Positions 25,775 to 33,883 of a stretch of DNA of 64,000 nt are shown in pieces. Each line of letters starts with the position of its first letter. The stretch's first letter is position 1. This stretch comes from an uncultured Clostridia bacterium. Lineage in GTDB: Bacteria; Bacillota; Clostridia; Oscillospirales; Acutalibacteraceae. The notes beneath the pieces are model-generated. The model ran no database searches, was not told the origin of the DNA, and saw only the letters and a program-made list of their open reading frames with translations. A program made the translations under genes and the position numbers. The DNA is taken from positions 1 to 64,000 of the forward strand of contig CALAUI010000020.1 in the NCBI GenBank assembly GCA_937892115.1. The letters run 5' to 3'.

Positions 25775-26230
25775 TTTACGACCGAACACTCGTCCTCACA
25801 AGCTCCGTATCATTCGCGCCCGCGTAAAAGCGAACTCTCATTCACTCCGCTGCTCGTCCTCTCCCCAACAAGTTATCACTTGTCGGGGACCCCATATAGT
25901 ACGGGAAGGGCGCAAAAACGATTAGGCAGAACTTATAATCATATTCCTTATTCATTAAAAACCAACGGGCTTACCACTTAAGGCAAGCCCGTTATATTAT
26001 TTGTTCTGCCGTTCTTCGCCGATAGATTCAAGCAAAGCCAAGCGCAGAATATATCGGATGAAGAAAGCCGTTTCTCCGTCGGAAGACAGTATCGTGATAC
26101 GGCGGAGACGGAAAACGGCTTAAATCCAAATATATAATATTAAAAAAGAAGCAGACACTTACCGTCTGATAAGTGCCTGCATAAAACTTCTGCTTATTGT
26201 TTGGATTGTTCTTCGCCGATAGATTCAAGC
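25682..26230. repeat. three related hairpin-plus-core intergenic repeats
   Basis: The 590-bp gap between the PPC gene and hndD contains three copies of the core GCCGATAGATTCAAGC (25724-25739, 26018-26033, 26215-26230), usually preceded by GTTCTTC. On the plus strand each core is preceded by a stable hairpin: 25682-25711, 25964-25993 and 26147-26176. Hairpins 1 and 3 are homologous with compensating changes (CAT/ATG versus CAC/GTG). After cores 1 and 2 a further stretch containing GCGCAGAATA is shared. Between the copies lie two more inverted repeats: CCCCAACAAGT/ACTTGTCGGGG (25863-25888) and a long one around 26067-26120. The third hairpin, read on the minus strand and followed by TTCTTTTTT, is the terminator of the hydrogenase operon. 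Confidence 0.75.
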
Positions 26231-26237
26231 GAAAGGA

Positions 26238-27980
26238 TTATTTGTATTTTCTGCGGGGGATGTATGATGTATGAAGAACCTCGTGTGCAACATGGCTGCC
26301 GGGCTCGCCGAGGAATTCGGCATAAACCGTCTTGACAGCTTCGCTTTCGTGGGACTTTCTCTTGGGAAGATTCTTGTCTTCCTCATAGAGAGCTGCCGCA
26401 CGAAGGGCCTTGAGGTCGTGGAAGTTACGTACAACCGCATGCTGAACGGGCTGACCGCCGCCGTTTACACAGCCGCCGGGACAAGCCATGATTTCAATGA
26501 AGGTGTAGGGGCTGGTGCCGTTCTTGACGTCTTCCATAACCTTCTTTGCGTTTGCCGTACCGCTTGCTGCGCAAACCTTGATTTCAAGACCGTTTACATT
26601 ATATGTTGCTTCCTTGATACCCTGAGTACCGCGGACTTCCTTGAACTCTACGTCTTCAAGCTCCTGGCCGGTAAGCTTTTCAACAGCTGTTCTGAGAGCT
26701 GCTTCCATAACGCCGCCGGTTGCGCCGAAGATAACTGCAGCGCCCGTGCCTTCGCCGAGAGGATTATCAAACTCTTCGTCGGGAAGATTCTTGAAGTAAA
26801 TACCTGCGGAGCTGATCATTCTTGCAAGCTCTCTTGTGGTAAGAGCATAGTCAACATCGGGATAACCCGAAGCTGCCTGGTCCTCACGCTTTGTTTCAAA
26901 TTTCTTTGCAGTACAAGGCATAATGCTGACTACAACGATCTTTGCGGGGTCAACGCCCATCTTCTTTGCATACCATGTCTTGATGATAGCGCCGAACATC
27001 TGCTGAGGAGACTTGCAGGTTGAAAGGTGGTCAAGCTCTGTGGGGAAGTAATGCTCGCAGTATTTGATCCAACCGGGTGAGCAGGATGTAATCATAGGAA
27101 GAACGCCGCCGTTTGTAACTCTGTCAAGAAGCTCGTTGGCTTCTTCAAGAATCGTAAGGTCAGCTGAGAAGTTGGTATCAAATACCTTATCAAAGCCGAG
27201 TCTTCTGAGAGCGGCTACCATCTTACCCTCAACGTTTGTGCCGATATGCATACCGAAAGCTTCACCGAGAGTAGCACGGATTGAAGGAGCGGTATTGACA
27301 ACAACGAACTTTTCGGGATCGTTGATTGCGGCAAATACCTTTGCGGTGTCGTCCTTTTCGTAGATGGCACCGGTGGGGCAGTTAACGATACACTGACCGC
27401 AGGAAATGCAGGATACGTCTGCAAGGTCCTTATCAAATGCGGAGCTGATATGTGTATCAAAACCTCTTGCGTTTGCGCCGATAACGGCTACGTCCTGCAT
27501 CTGGCAGGCGGCAACACAGCGACGGCAAAGGATGCACTTGCTGTTATCACGTACCATGTGAGCTGCGGAATCGTCAAACTCAAACTGAGGCATTTTGCCT
27601 GCATAGTAATCTTCGTCTTCTACACCGTATTCCTTGCAGAGCTTCTGAAGCTCGCAGTTGCCGCTGCGGATACATGAGAGGCAGTTCTTACGGTGAGTGG
27701 AAAGGATAAGCTCAAGGGTATGTCTGCGGCTTGATCTTACCTTTTCGGTATTTGTGAATACTTCCATACCTTCGTTTACGGGGTAAACGCAGGCGGTAAC
27801 GAGTGAACGCGCACCCTTTACCTCAACAACGCAGATACGGCATGCGCCGATCTCGTTTATATCCTTGAGGAAGCAAAGTGTGGGGATTTCAATACCTGCA
27901 TATCTGGCTGCTTCAAGAATTGAAATGCCGGCAGGAACAGTATAATCTACACCGTTGATTTTAATATTTACAGTTGACAT
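26238..27980 (-). CDS. hndD: [FeFe] hydrogenase catalytic subunit, HndD/HydA type
   Basis: 580 residues. This is the hydrogen-producing subunit of an NAD(P)-linked, probably electron-bifurcating group A hydrogenase. The N-terminus has a [2Fe-2S] ferredoxin domain (GACRICVVEV, VTAC), then the His-Cys3 cluster motif (HRKNCLSCIRSGNCELQ, about 97-113), then two [4Fe-4S] motifs (CILCRRC, CISCGQC). The H-cluster domain carries L1 TSCSPGW, L2 MPCTAKKFE and L3 MACPGGCVNGGGQP, followed by the small-subunit-like tail. L1 has Ser after Cys where many enzymes have a second Cys; from memory this form is common in NAD(P)-linked members. ATG at 27980 has AAGGAGG 10 nt upstream; the frame extends 26 codons further without domain homology. 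It is the last gene of the operon. Confidence 0.95.
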   Translation of the reverse strand: MSTVNIKINGVDYTVPAGISILEAARYAGIEIPTLCFLKDINEIGACRICVVEVKGARSLVTACVYPVNEGMEVFTNTEKVRSSRRHTLELILSTHRKNCLSCIRSGNCELQKLCKEYGVEDEDYYAGKMPQFEFDDSAAHMVRDNSKCILCRRCVAACQMQDVAVIGANARGFDTHISSAFDKDLADVSCISCGQCIVNCPTGAIYEKDDTAKVFAAINDPEKFVVVNTAPSIRATLGEAFGMHIGTNVEGKMVAALRRLGFDKVFDTNFSADLTILEEANELLDRVTNGGVLPMITSCSPGWIKYCEHYFPTELDHLSTCKSPQQMFGAIIKTWYAKKMGVDPAKIVVVSIMPCTAKKFETKREDQAASGYPDVDYALTTRELARMISSAGIYFKNLPDEEFDNPLGEGTGAAVIFGATGGVMEAALRTAVEKLTGQELEDVEFKEVRGTQGIKEATYNVNGLEIKVCAASGTANAKKVMEDVKNGTSPYTFIEIMACPGGCVNGGGQPVQHAVVRNFHDLKALRAAALYEEDKNLPKRKSHESEAVKTVYAEFLGEPGSHVAHEVLHTSYIPRRKYK

Positions 27981-27997
27981 ATTTGCGTCCTCCTTCC

Positions 27998-29800
27998 TTA
28001 ACCTTTTGAAATTGCGCCGAAGCTGCAGTTGCTGATACAAGCACCGCACTTGATGCACTTGGTCGTGTCGATAACGTGAGCTTCCTTAACCTTGCCCGAG
28101 ATAGCTCCGACGGGGCAGTTTCTTGCACACTTGGTACAACCCTTACACTTGTTGGGGTCGATTGAGTAGTTGAGGAGGGCCTTGCAGACGCCTGCGGGGC
28201 ACTTCTTGTCTACTACGTGAGCAATATACTCGTCTTTGAAGAATCTGAGGGTGGCAAGTACGGGGTTGGGAGCTGTCTGTCCCAGACCGCAGAGAGAATT
28301 TTCCTTGATGTACTTGGCAAGCTCTTCAAGCTTATCAATGTCTTCAAGAGTACCGTTGCCGGAAGTAATCTTTTCAAGGATTTCCTTCATTCTCATAGTA
28401 CCTACACGGCAGGGAGTACACTTACCGCAGGATTCATCTACTGTGAAATCAAGGAAGAATTTGGCGATATCAACCATACAGTTGTCTTCGTCCATAACGA
28501 TAAGTCCGCCTGAACCCATCATACAGCCGATGGCAGTAAGGTTATCATAATCGATTTCGGTATCAATAAGACTTGCGGGGATACAGCCGCCGGAGGGGCC
28601 GCCCGTCTGAGCTGCCTTGAACTTCTTGCCGTTGGGGATACCGCCGCCGATATCATAGATGATTTCGCGAAGGGTAGTGCCCATGGGGATCTCTACAAGA
28701 CCGGTATTGGCAATCTTGCCGCCGAGAGCGAATACCTTTGTACCCTTTGATCTTTCGGTACCCATTGATGCAAACCAGTCTGCACCCTTGAGGATGATCT
28801 GGGGAATGTTGGCAAAGGTTTCAACGTTGTTTTCGGTTGTGGGCTTAGCGAAAAGTCCCTTGACTGCGGGATAGGGAGGACGGGGTCTGGGCTCGCCTCT
28901 GTTACCTTCAATGGAGGTCATAAGAGCAGTCTCTTCGCCGCATACGAATGCACCGGCACCGAGACGGATGATAAGGTCAAAATCAAAGCCGCTGTCAAAG
29001 ATATTCTTGCCGAGCAGACCGTATTCCTTGGCCTGGTCAATGGCAATCTGAAGACGCTTAACAGCGATGGGATACTCTGCACGAACGTAGATGTAACCGA
29101 CGGATGCGCCTGTTGCGTAACCGCAGATGGTCATAGCTTCTACGATACAGTGGGGGTCGCCTTCAAGAACGGATCTGTCCATGAATGCACCGGGGTCGCC
29201 CTCGTCTGCATTACAAACAACGTACTTTTCGCCTGCGGGCTGAGCAGCCGTGAAGCTCCACTTCTTACCGGTGGGGAATCCGCCGCCGCCTCTGCCTCTG
29301 AGGCCTGAATCGGAGATGCACTTGATAACGTCTTCGGGTGTCATTTCGGTAAGAACCTTACCGAGTGCTGCATAACCGTCCATTGCGATATATTCGTCAA
29401 TGCTTTCGGGGTTGATGACACCGCAGTTACGAAGAGCAACTCTTCTCTGTGTCTTATAGAAATTAGTGTCGTTAAGAGAAACTGCCTTGCCGGCTTCTTC
29501 CTTAACCTCTTCGGGAACGTCGCTGTAAACGAGTCTGTCTACGATACGACCCTTGAGAAGATGCTCCTCAACGATTTCAGCTACGTCTTCCTTCTTTACG
29601 TGGGCATAGAACGTACCTTCGGGATAAACGATAACAACGGGACCTCTTTCGCAAAGGCCGAAACAGCCGGTGGGAACGATTTTAACCTCTTCCTCAAGGC
29701 CCTGCTTTTTGATTTCTTCCTCAAAGGTGGACATAAGTACCTTGCTGCCGGATGAAGTACAGCCGGTACCGCCGCAGATCATTACCTGTGAACGAATCAT
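27998..29800 (-). CDS. hndC: NAD(P)-reducing hydrogenase flavoprotein subunit, HndC/HydB (NuoF-like)
   Basis: 600 residues. An N-terminal thioredoxin-like [2Fe-2S] domain (C9, C14 and the TGCFGLC pair) leads into a NuoF-like core with the NADH-binding loop GRGGGGFPTGKKW and the FMN-binding VCNADEGDPGAFMDRS. The iron-sulfur motif ESCGKCTPCR with a later Cys binds the N3-type cluster. The C-terminus adds a two-[4Fe-4S] ferredoxin domain (CKGCTKCARNCP, CIKCGACISNC). It passes electrons between NAD(P)H, FMN and the hydrogenase subunit, and in bifurcating enzymes is the site where ferredoxin and NADH flows join. It starts 15 nt after hndB and ends 17 nt before hndD. Confidence 0.96.
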   Translation of the reverse strand: MIRSQVMICGGTGCTSSGSKVLMSTFEEEIKKQGLEEEVKIVPTGCFGLCERGPVVIVYPEGTFYAHVKKEDVAEIVEEHLLKGRIVDRLVYSDVPEEVKEEAGKAVSLNDTNFYKTQRRVALRNCGVINPESIDEYIAMDGYAALGKVLTEMTPEDVIKCISDSGLRGRGGGGFPTGKKWSFTAAQPAGEKYVVCNADEGDPGAFMDRSVLEGDPHCIVEAMTICGYATGASVGYIYVRAEYPIAVKRLQIAIDQAKEYGLLGKNIFDSGFDFDLIIRLGAGAFVCGEETALMTSIEGNRGEPRPRPPYPAVKGLFAKPTTENNVETFANIPQIILKGADWFASMGTERSKGTKVFALGGKIANTGLVEIPMGTTLREIIYDIGGGIPNGKKFKAAQTGGPSGGCIPASLIDTEIDYDNLTAIGCMMGSGGLIVMDEDNCMVDIAKFFLDFTVDESCGKCTPCRVGTMRMKEILEKITSGNGTLEDIDKLEELAKYIKENSLCGLGQTAPNPVLATLRFFKDEYIAHVVDKKCPAGVCKALLNYSIDPNKCKGCTKCARNCPVGAISGKVKEAHVIDTTKCIKCGACISNCSFGAISKG

Positions 29801-29815
29801 ACTCTATTCCTCCAA

Positions 29816-30187
29816 TTATGAAAGTGCTTTGTTAATGGTGTATTCTTCGACAACCTGACCGCCCTTGAGGTGCTTCTCAACAACCTCAGCTGCCTTTTCA
29901 GCTGTCATCTTTACGTAAGTAACCTTGTCCTTGCCTGCCTCAAAGATTTCAACTACGGGCTCAAACTGGCAAACACCGATACAGCCGGTCTGTGTAACCG
30001 TAACCTTTTCGTTAAGACCTGCTTCGCTTACCTTCTCAACAAATGCGTTGAGAACAGGTCTTGCACCTGCAGCAATGCCGCACGTTGCCATACCGACAAC
30101 AACTCTGATTTCGCCGCTGCCTTCACGGAGAACAACCTTGTCCTTCATCTGCTCTCTGATTGCAGCAAGCTCAGCCAATGATTTCAT
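29816..30187 (-). CDS. hndB: thioredoxin-like [2Fe-2S] subunit, HndB-like
   Basis: 123 residues with the thioredoxin-like [2Fe-2S] ferredoxin fold. The pattern ATCGIAAGARPV near residue 35 and TGCIGVCQFEPVV near 68 gives three cysteines, one fewer than classic NuoE-type domains; the same form is, from memory, typical of HndB in Desulfovibrio-type NADP-reducing hydrogenases. It is directly upstream of hndC with a 15-nt gap and so completes an HndA-B-C-D set with the gene at 33884. It probably mediates electron transfer in the complex or exchanges with it; a separate regulatory role is possible. Confidence 0.85.
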   Translation of the reverse strand: MKSLAELAAIREQMKDKVVLREGSGEIRVVVGMATCGIAAGARPVLNAFVEKVSEAGLNEKVTVTQTGCIGVCQFEPVVEIFEAGKDKVTYVKMTAEKAAEVVEKHLKGGQVVEEYTINKALS

Positions 30188-30223
30188 AATATCTATCCTC
30201 TCTGAAAAATTTTTTGTATCCTG

Positions 30224-30763
30224 TCAGATTGATTCATATCCCTCTTTGAGATAATCCTCAATCCATTTGATAACCTCGTAATTGCTCAGCGAAACGTCAC
30301 CGAGCACCGCCCGAAGCTCTTTTGTATCAAGCTCCACGCTTGCGTTCCCTTTACTGTGGACGAATTTCCAGTCAATATCCGGCGCTCCCCGGATGAGGGT
30401 GGTTATTGAGGAAATCACGTCGCCGAGGGGGGTAAAATCAATATGATTTTTGTAAAAGACCGCTTTCGTTACCGTACCGTGGTCATCGGGTCTGTCGGAG
30501 GATTTTATACTGAATTCTCCGCCCGTCTGCTCTGCCGCAAGCTTGAGAAGAGGTATTCCCATACCCACCTTGCGGGTGGTCCTTGTGGTGCAGAAGGGAT
30601 CGGTAACGCTCTTTACCATTTCCTCACTCATGCCGCAGCCGTCGTCGCTGATTGTAACGCAAAGCGTTTCATCGGTTTCTTCAATGAAAATTCCGATATT
30701 CTCCGCTTTGGCTTTGACGGAATTCATGGCTATATCAAGAATATTCAGTGATAATTCCTTCAT
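30224..30763 (-). CDS. HATPase-domain (GHKL) ATP-binding protein
   Basis: 179 residues. The GHKL ATP-binding motifs are present: an N box (LDIAMNSVKAKA, Asn near 14), a G1 box SDDGCGM (about 39-45) and a G2 box GMGIPLLK (about 69-76). There is no phospho-accepting histidine domain or membrane segment, so it is not a normal sensor kinase. After the fold comes a C-terminal region (about 110-170) with no recognised motif. Its start overlaps the stop of the PHP gene by 4 nt, and it is upstream of hndB. Relatives in hydrogenase clusters are poorly studied; a soluble redox-signalling or anti-sigma-like role is inference. Confidence 0.8.
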   Translation of the reverse strand: MKELSLNILDIAMNSVKAKAENIGIFIEETDETLCVTISDDGCGMSEEMVKSVTDPFCTTRTTRKVGMGIPLLKLAAEQTGGEFSIKSSDRPDDHGTVTKAVFYKNHIDFTPLGDVISSITTLIRGAPDIDWKFVHSKGNASVELDTKELRAVLGDVSLSNYEVIKWIEDYLKEGYESI

Positions 30764-31494
30764 GTGCCTTTCAATCCTCTGATAAGTGCTTTTCTGATGC
30801 CTTCGGGAGTGCCGTCACAGTCAAGCTCAATGTAATTCTGCCTGCCGTTTATGTCTCCCAGATAATGGGCATCGGATGAAATGATAACGGGCTTGTCCTT
30901 AAGAACGGGATATTTTTCTCTGAGCTCCTCCGTCTTTTCGCTGCCGTGGATTTCCGCACAGGGAAAACGGGGAGAATCGGGAAACGTACCCAGCGTGGCG
31001 ATTATGCCGTTTGACTCCCTGTCTATATGTGCAGGGTAGCATACGCCGCCGTATTCGCCGACGAGGTCGGGCGCCTCGTCAACCGTAATTGTCGTTGCGT
31101 TGGGAAGAAGATTATCTTCCTCGCCGATAATTTCGTCATTGCCGTCCATAATGTACTGATTGCCGAAAATCGCGGTTTTATTCTTGACAGATATCCTGCG
31201 TTCATTTACCCGTGCATTGAATTCCATGGCATCCCGTGTGCTTTCAAAAAGGCATACAAGATGTATATCCTCTGCCGTGGTAAGCTCCATTCCCGGCACC
31301 GCCACTATTCCGTAGCCCTCTGCCGCCTGCTCAAATGCAGGACAGTTCAGGGTGGAGTTATGGTCCGTAAGAGCCATTATGTCCAGCCCCGCAACCACTC
31401 CCATGCCCGCCATATTATTGGGCGTCATATCGTTGTCACCGCAGGGTGACAGACAGGAGTGAGTATGCAGATCGTAGTAGTATTTTTTCTTCAT
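30760..31494 (-). CDS. PHP-domain metal-dependent phosphoesterase
   Basis: 244 residues. The polymerase and histidinol phosphatase (PHP) fold is recognised from DLHTHSCLSP (8-17), the LTDHNST motif (about 42-48), GMELTT (about 68) and the late H and D residues in CYPAHIDRES and ISSDAHYLGD. These bind two or three metals. Members hydrolyse phosphomonoesters, nucleotides or nucleotide-like signals. It is sandwiched by 4-nt overlaps with the DRTGG gene upstream and the HATPase gene downstream, so all three are probably translated as a set. Substrate unknown; in this context, turnover of a nucleotide signal is one hypothesis. Confidence 0.88.
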   Translation of the reverse strand: MKKKYYYDLHTHSCLSPCGDNDMTPNNMAGMGVVAGLDIMALTDHNSTLNCPAFEQAAEGYGIVAVPGMELTTAEDIHLVCLFESTRDAMEFNARVNERRISVKNKTAIFGNQYIMDGNDEIIGEEDNLLPNATTITVDEAPDLVGEYGGVCYPAHIDRESNGIIATLGTFPDSPRFPCAEIHGSEKTEELREKYPVLKDKPVIISSDAHYLGDINGRQNYIELDCDGTPEGIRKALIRGLKGT

Positions 31495-31820
31495 AAGATA
31501 ACCTTATTAAGAAGTACCGCTGTTTCATAAGCGGGCAGTTTTGTCGAAATGACGTTGACACTCTTCGCTTCGGCGGTTTCCCTGACCGAAGAGTCAACCT
31601 CAACGCCCTCCGCAAGAATGATGCAGGCAACATCCGCAAGGGATGCAACCGCAACGATATTGATATTGCTCATTATCGTTATCCAGGCGTTATCCGCTTT
31701 TGCTCTGCCCATTACCCAGCTCAGCAGATCCCCGATATAGCAGCCGTTTATTTCACGGTCACCTTCGGGCACCGCAACGGCTTCAAAGCCGTCAACGGTC
31801 AACAGCTCATTTACCGTCAT
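31491..31820 (-). CDS. DRTGG-domain protein (first copy downstream)
   Basis: 109 residues. The pattern (MTVNELLTVDGFEAV, YIGDLLSWVMGRA, AWITIMSNINIVAVASLADVACIILAEG) fits the DRTGG domain, a ligand-sensing fold found beside CBS domains and in phosphotransacetylase. ATG at 31820 is chosen because GGAGG lies 8 nt upstream, inside the end of the sensory hydrogenase gene, which it overlaps by 14 nt; the frame is open six codons further. Together with the paralogue at 33535 it is predicted to bind a small molecule or nucleotide. Confidence 0.75.
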   Translation of the reverse strand: MTVNELLTVDGFEAVAVPEGDREINGCYIGDLLSWVMGRAKADNAWITIMSNINIVAVASLADVACIILAEGVEVDSSVRETAEAKSVNVISTKLPAYETAVLLNKVIL

Positions 31821-33102
31821 CCGCTTCGCCTCCGTCATAGTTTGCTATATACTGCTTGATAAGCTCTCTGTAAGCTATGATGCAGTCATTCTGGTCCGCA
31901 TGGCCGAGGACTATATCCTCTGCAAAAGCTCTGCAGCTGGGGGCTCCGCAGGAACCGCAGTCAATTCCGGGAAGTTCCTTCCTCAGCTGTCTGATTTTTG
32001 CCATCAGACGCATGGATTCGCCGATATTGTCGCTGAGTCTGTTCAGGGGCTGATAACCGGGAAATTCTCCTACGAAGCTGTCTCCGGGAATATAGCCGTC
32101 TGCGGGAACTCTGTTAAGCGACACGGGCATATAGCGTCTTAAGGTGTGAAGTCTGTTCTTTGCCACATAAGGATTTTCTATGGTGAGCACTCCGCCCACA
32201 CAGCCGCCGGGGCAGGCATTCAGCTCCACGAAATCAACGGGAGGAATGTTTCCGTTTTCAATCTGGTCAAGCACGGAAATTACGTTCCTGATACCGTCAG
32301 CCGCTATGATCTTGTCGTTGACAAGGGCGGATGCCTCGCCGCCGCAGATTGCCCAGCTCAGGCCGATACGGCCCGCTTCGGTGGAAATCCTGGGTATTCT
32401 TTCTCTCTTCATCGCGCTGATGAGAAGGAAGTAAATCTCACTCATGGAGATTGCGAGGTCTATCTGACTTTCGTAGTCACCGAATTTATTTCTTATGTAG
32501 CTTACCTTTGCGGGGCAGGGTGTTATGAAGCAGACTCCGATATCCTCTTTATTCAGCTCGGGATGCTGCTGCATTGCCTTCTTCCTCGCAAGGGATGCCG
32601 CCACCTCCATAGGAGGAAGCAGGGGAATGAGATTATCCTTGAGGAAGGGGAATCTCATTATGATAAGTCTTGTAACAACGGGGCAGGCGGTACTGATGAC
32701 CGGCTTTTTGATGCCCTCTGTTTCAAGGAATATTCTCGTATAGGCAGACACCAGCTCTGCTCCCTTTGCGACCTCAAAAACATCGTCAAAGCCGATATCA
32801 ATGAGTCCCTGCAAGACATAGTCAACATCCTCAAGGTTGTCAAACTGTGCAAACAGTGAAGGGGCGGGAAGCGCTATCTTATACTTGAATTTTTCGATTT
32901 CACTGAAAGAATCGTAACTGCTCTTTTTGGCGTGGTTGGGGCAGTTTCTGATACATTCGCCGCAATCAATACAGCGCTTTGAATCAATAACCGCGTGACC
33001 GTTTCTGATTCTTATTGCCTCTGTGGGACAATTCTTCATGCAGGTCGTACAACCGGTACACTTTTCGGAGTCCAGTGAAACCGAATGAATGTATTCATTC
33101 AC
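31807..33102 (-). CDS. hydS: sensory-type [FeFe] hydrogenase-like protein
   Basis: 431 residues. Two [4Fe-4S] ferredoxin motifs (CTGCTTCMKNCP, CIDCGECIRNCP) precede an H-cluster domain whose motifs depart from catalytic enzymes: L1 is STACPVV in place of TSCCPGW, L2 is TPCPAK in place of MPCxxK, L3 is ACPGGCVGG. The four cluster-ligand cysteines are kept, but the proton-relay cysteine of L1 is alanine, the change described for putative sensory hydrogenases (HydS). The C-terminus has an extra four-cysteine Fe-S domain (CGSCGAPSCRAF, later C), and no PAS or kinase domain is fused. The separate HATPase and DRTGG genes around it could supply the signalling output. I infer a hydrogen or redox sensor, not a bulk catalyst. 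Confidence 0.82.
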   Translation of the reverse strand: MNEYIHSVSLDSEKCTGCTTCMKNCPTEAIRIRNGHAVIDSKRCIDCGECIRNCPNHAKKSSYDSFSEIEKFKYKIALPAPSLFAQFDNLEDVDYVLQGLIDIGFDDVFEVAKGAELVSAYTRIFLETEGIKKPVISTACPVVTRLIIMRFPFLKDNLIPLLPPMEVAASLARKKAMQQHPELNKEDIGVCFITPCPAKVSYIRNKFGDYESQIDLAISMSEIYFLLISAMKRERIPRISTEAGRIGLSWAICGGEASALVNDKIIAADGIRNVISVLDQIENGNIPPVDFVELNACPGGCVGGVLTIENPYVAKNRLHTLRRYMPVSLNRVPADGYIPGDSFVGEFPGYQPLNRLSDNIGESMRLMAKIRQLRKELPGIDCGSCGAPSCRAFAEDIVLGHADQNDCIIAYRELIKQYIANYDGGEADDGK

Positions 33103-33122
33103 CGATCAGACCTCCTTGTCAC

Positions 33123-33545
33123 TCAGAAGTTTACCTTCATCGTGATGGTTGTTCCTTCGCCTACTACAGAGTCAACAATCATATCATCTGTGTATCTTTT
33201 CATATTCGGCAGACCCATACCCGCTCCGAAGCCAAGGGAGCGTACACCGTCGGGTGCCGTTGAGTAGCCCTCCTGCATTGCCAGATCAACGTCGGCTATG
33301 CCGGGGCCTTTGTCCGAGAGAATTATGATTACGCCAGTATCGTCTACTTCAACGTCTGCAACTCCGCCGCCTGCATGAATGACCATATTTATTTCGCCCT
33401 CATACATTGCGATGGATACTCTGCGGATTATCTCCGCATCAACACCGAGCTGGCGCAAATTTTTCTTTACGCTGACCGATGCCTGACCTGCGGACGTAAA
33501 ATTCTCGCCGTCTACATCATAATGAAAATTCAGCTTATCTGACAT
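33123..33545 (-). CDS. RsbW/SpoIIAB-like HATPase protein
   Basis: 140 residues with the small GHKL fold of anti-sigma-factor kinases. The N box is RRVSIAMYEGEINMVIHA (Glu and Asn near 50-53), G1 is LSDKGPGI, and G2 is GFGAGMGLPNMKRYTDD. Proteins of this size and layout bind ATP and phosphorylate or sequester a partner. It differs clearly from the 179-residue HATPase downstream, so the operon has two types. It ends 20 nt before hydS and overlaps the second DRTGG gene by 11 nt. Whether it has kinase activity cannot be judged. Confidence 0.83.
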   Translation of the reverse strand: MSDKLNFHYDVDGENFTSAGQASVSVKKNLRQLGVDAEIIRRVSIAMYEGEINMVIHAGGGVADVEVDDTGVIIILSDKGPGIADVDLAMQEGYSTAPDGVRSLGFGAGMGLPNMKRYTDDMIVDSVVGEGTTITMKVNF

Positions 33546-33882
33546 TGGTACCTTTCAGTCCGCTTTCATAAAGCTGACCGCACGCCTCGTACATACGTTT
33601 GTCGGTAGCAAGGATGGCGATGCCGCTTTCCTTTGCTATTTCAATCATATCGGCAGTCGGCTTCTTGGATCTGACAAACACAACGCAAGCCATATCCATC
33701 ATAACCGCCGTACGTATTACCTGAGCGTTTACAAGACCCGTGAGAAGAACCGCCTGGTCCTTGACGAAGGCAAGTACGTCGCTCATCATATCACTTCCGC
33801 AGGCAGAGAGGACCTCTGCATTCATATTGCCGTCACAGACAACATCTGCTTCAAGTATTTCTTTTATCTCGTTAATCGTCAT
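33535..33882 (-). CDS. DRTGG-domain protein (second copy, upstream)
   Basis: 115 residues and related to the protein at 31491: MTINEIKEILEADVVC, VLAFVKDQAVLLTGLVNAQVIRTAVMMDMACVVFVRSKKP and GIAILATDKRMYEACGQLY follow the DRTGG fold. Its ATG at 33882 is one base after the TGA of hndA, suggesting translational coupling; no clear ribosome binding site is visible, and a TTG at 33900 is an alternative start. It is placed between hndA and the RsbW-like gene. Confidence 0.75.
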   Translation of the reverse strand: MTINEIKEILEADVVCDGNMNAEVLSACGSDMMSDVLAFVKDQAVLLTGLVNAQVIRTAVMMDMACVVFVRSKKPTADMIEIAKESGIAILATDKRMYEACGQLYESGLKGTNVR

Positions 33883-33883
33883 A

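Noticed and set aside
25697..25981. 94-codon plus-strand frame after the PPC gene
   Set aside because: It begins inside the terminator hairpin, and its residues are low-complexity translations of repeat DNA.
26028..26228. 66-codon minus-strand frame after hndD
   Set aside because: It runs through the operon terminator and two copies of the repeat core in a frame different from the one that gives the shared LESIGEE peptide; no ribosome binding site.
30224..30763. Sensor histidine kinase
   Set aside because: The GHKL ATP-binding fold is present but there is no dimerisation/phospho-histidine domain, so the call is limited to an HATPase protein.
32146..32859. 237-codon plus-strand frame inside the sensory hydrogenase gene
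   Set aside because: Antisense to a gene with iron-sulfur and H-cluster motifs; no promoter or ribosome binding site of its own.
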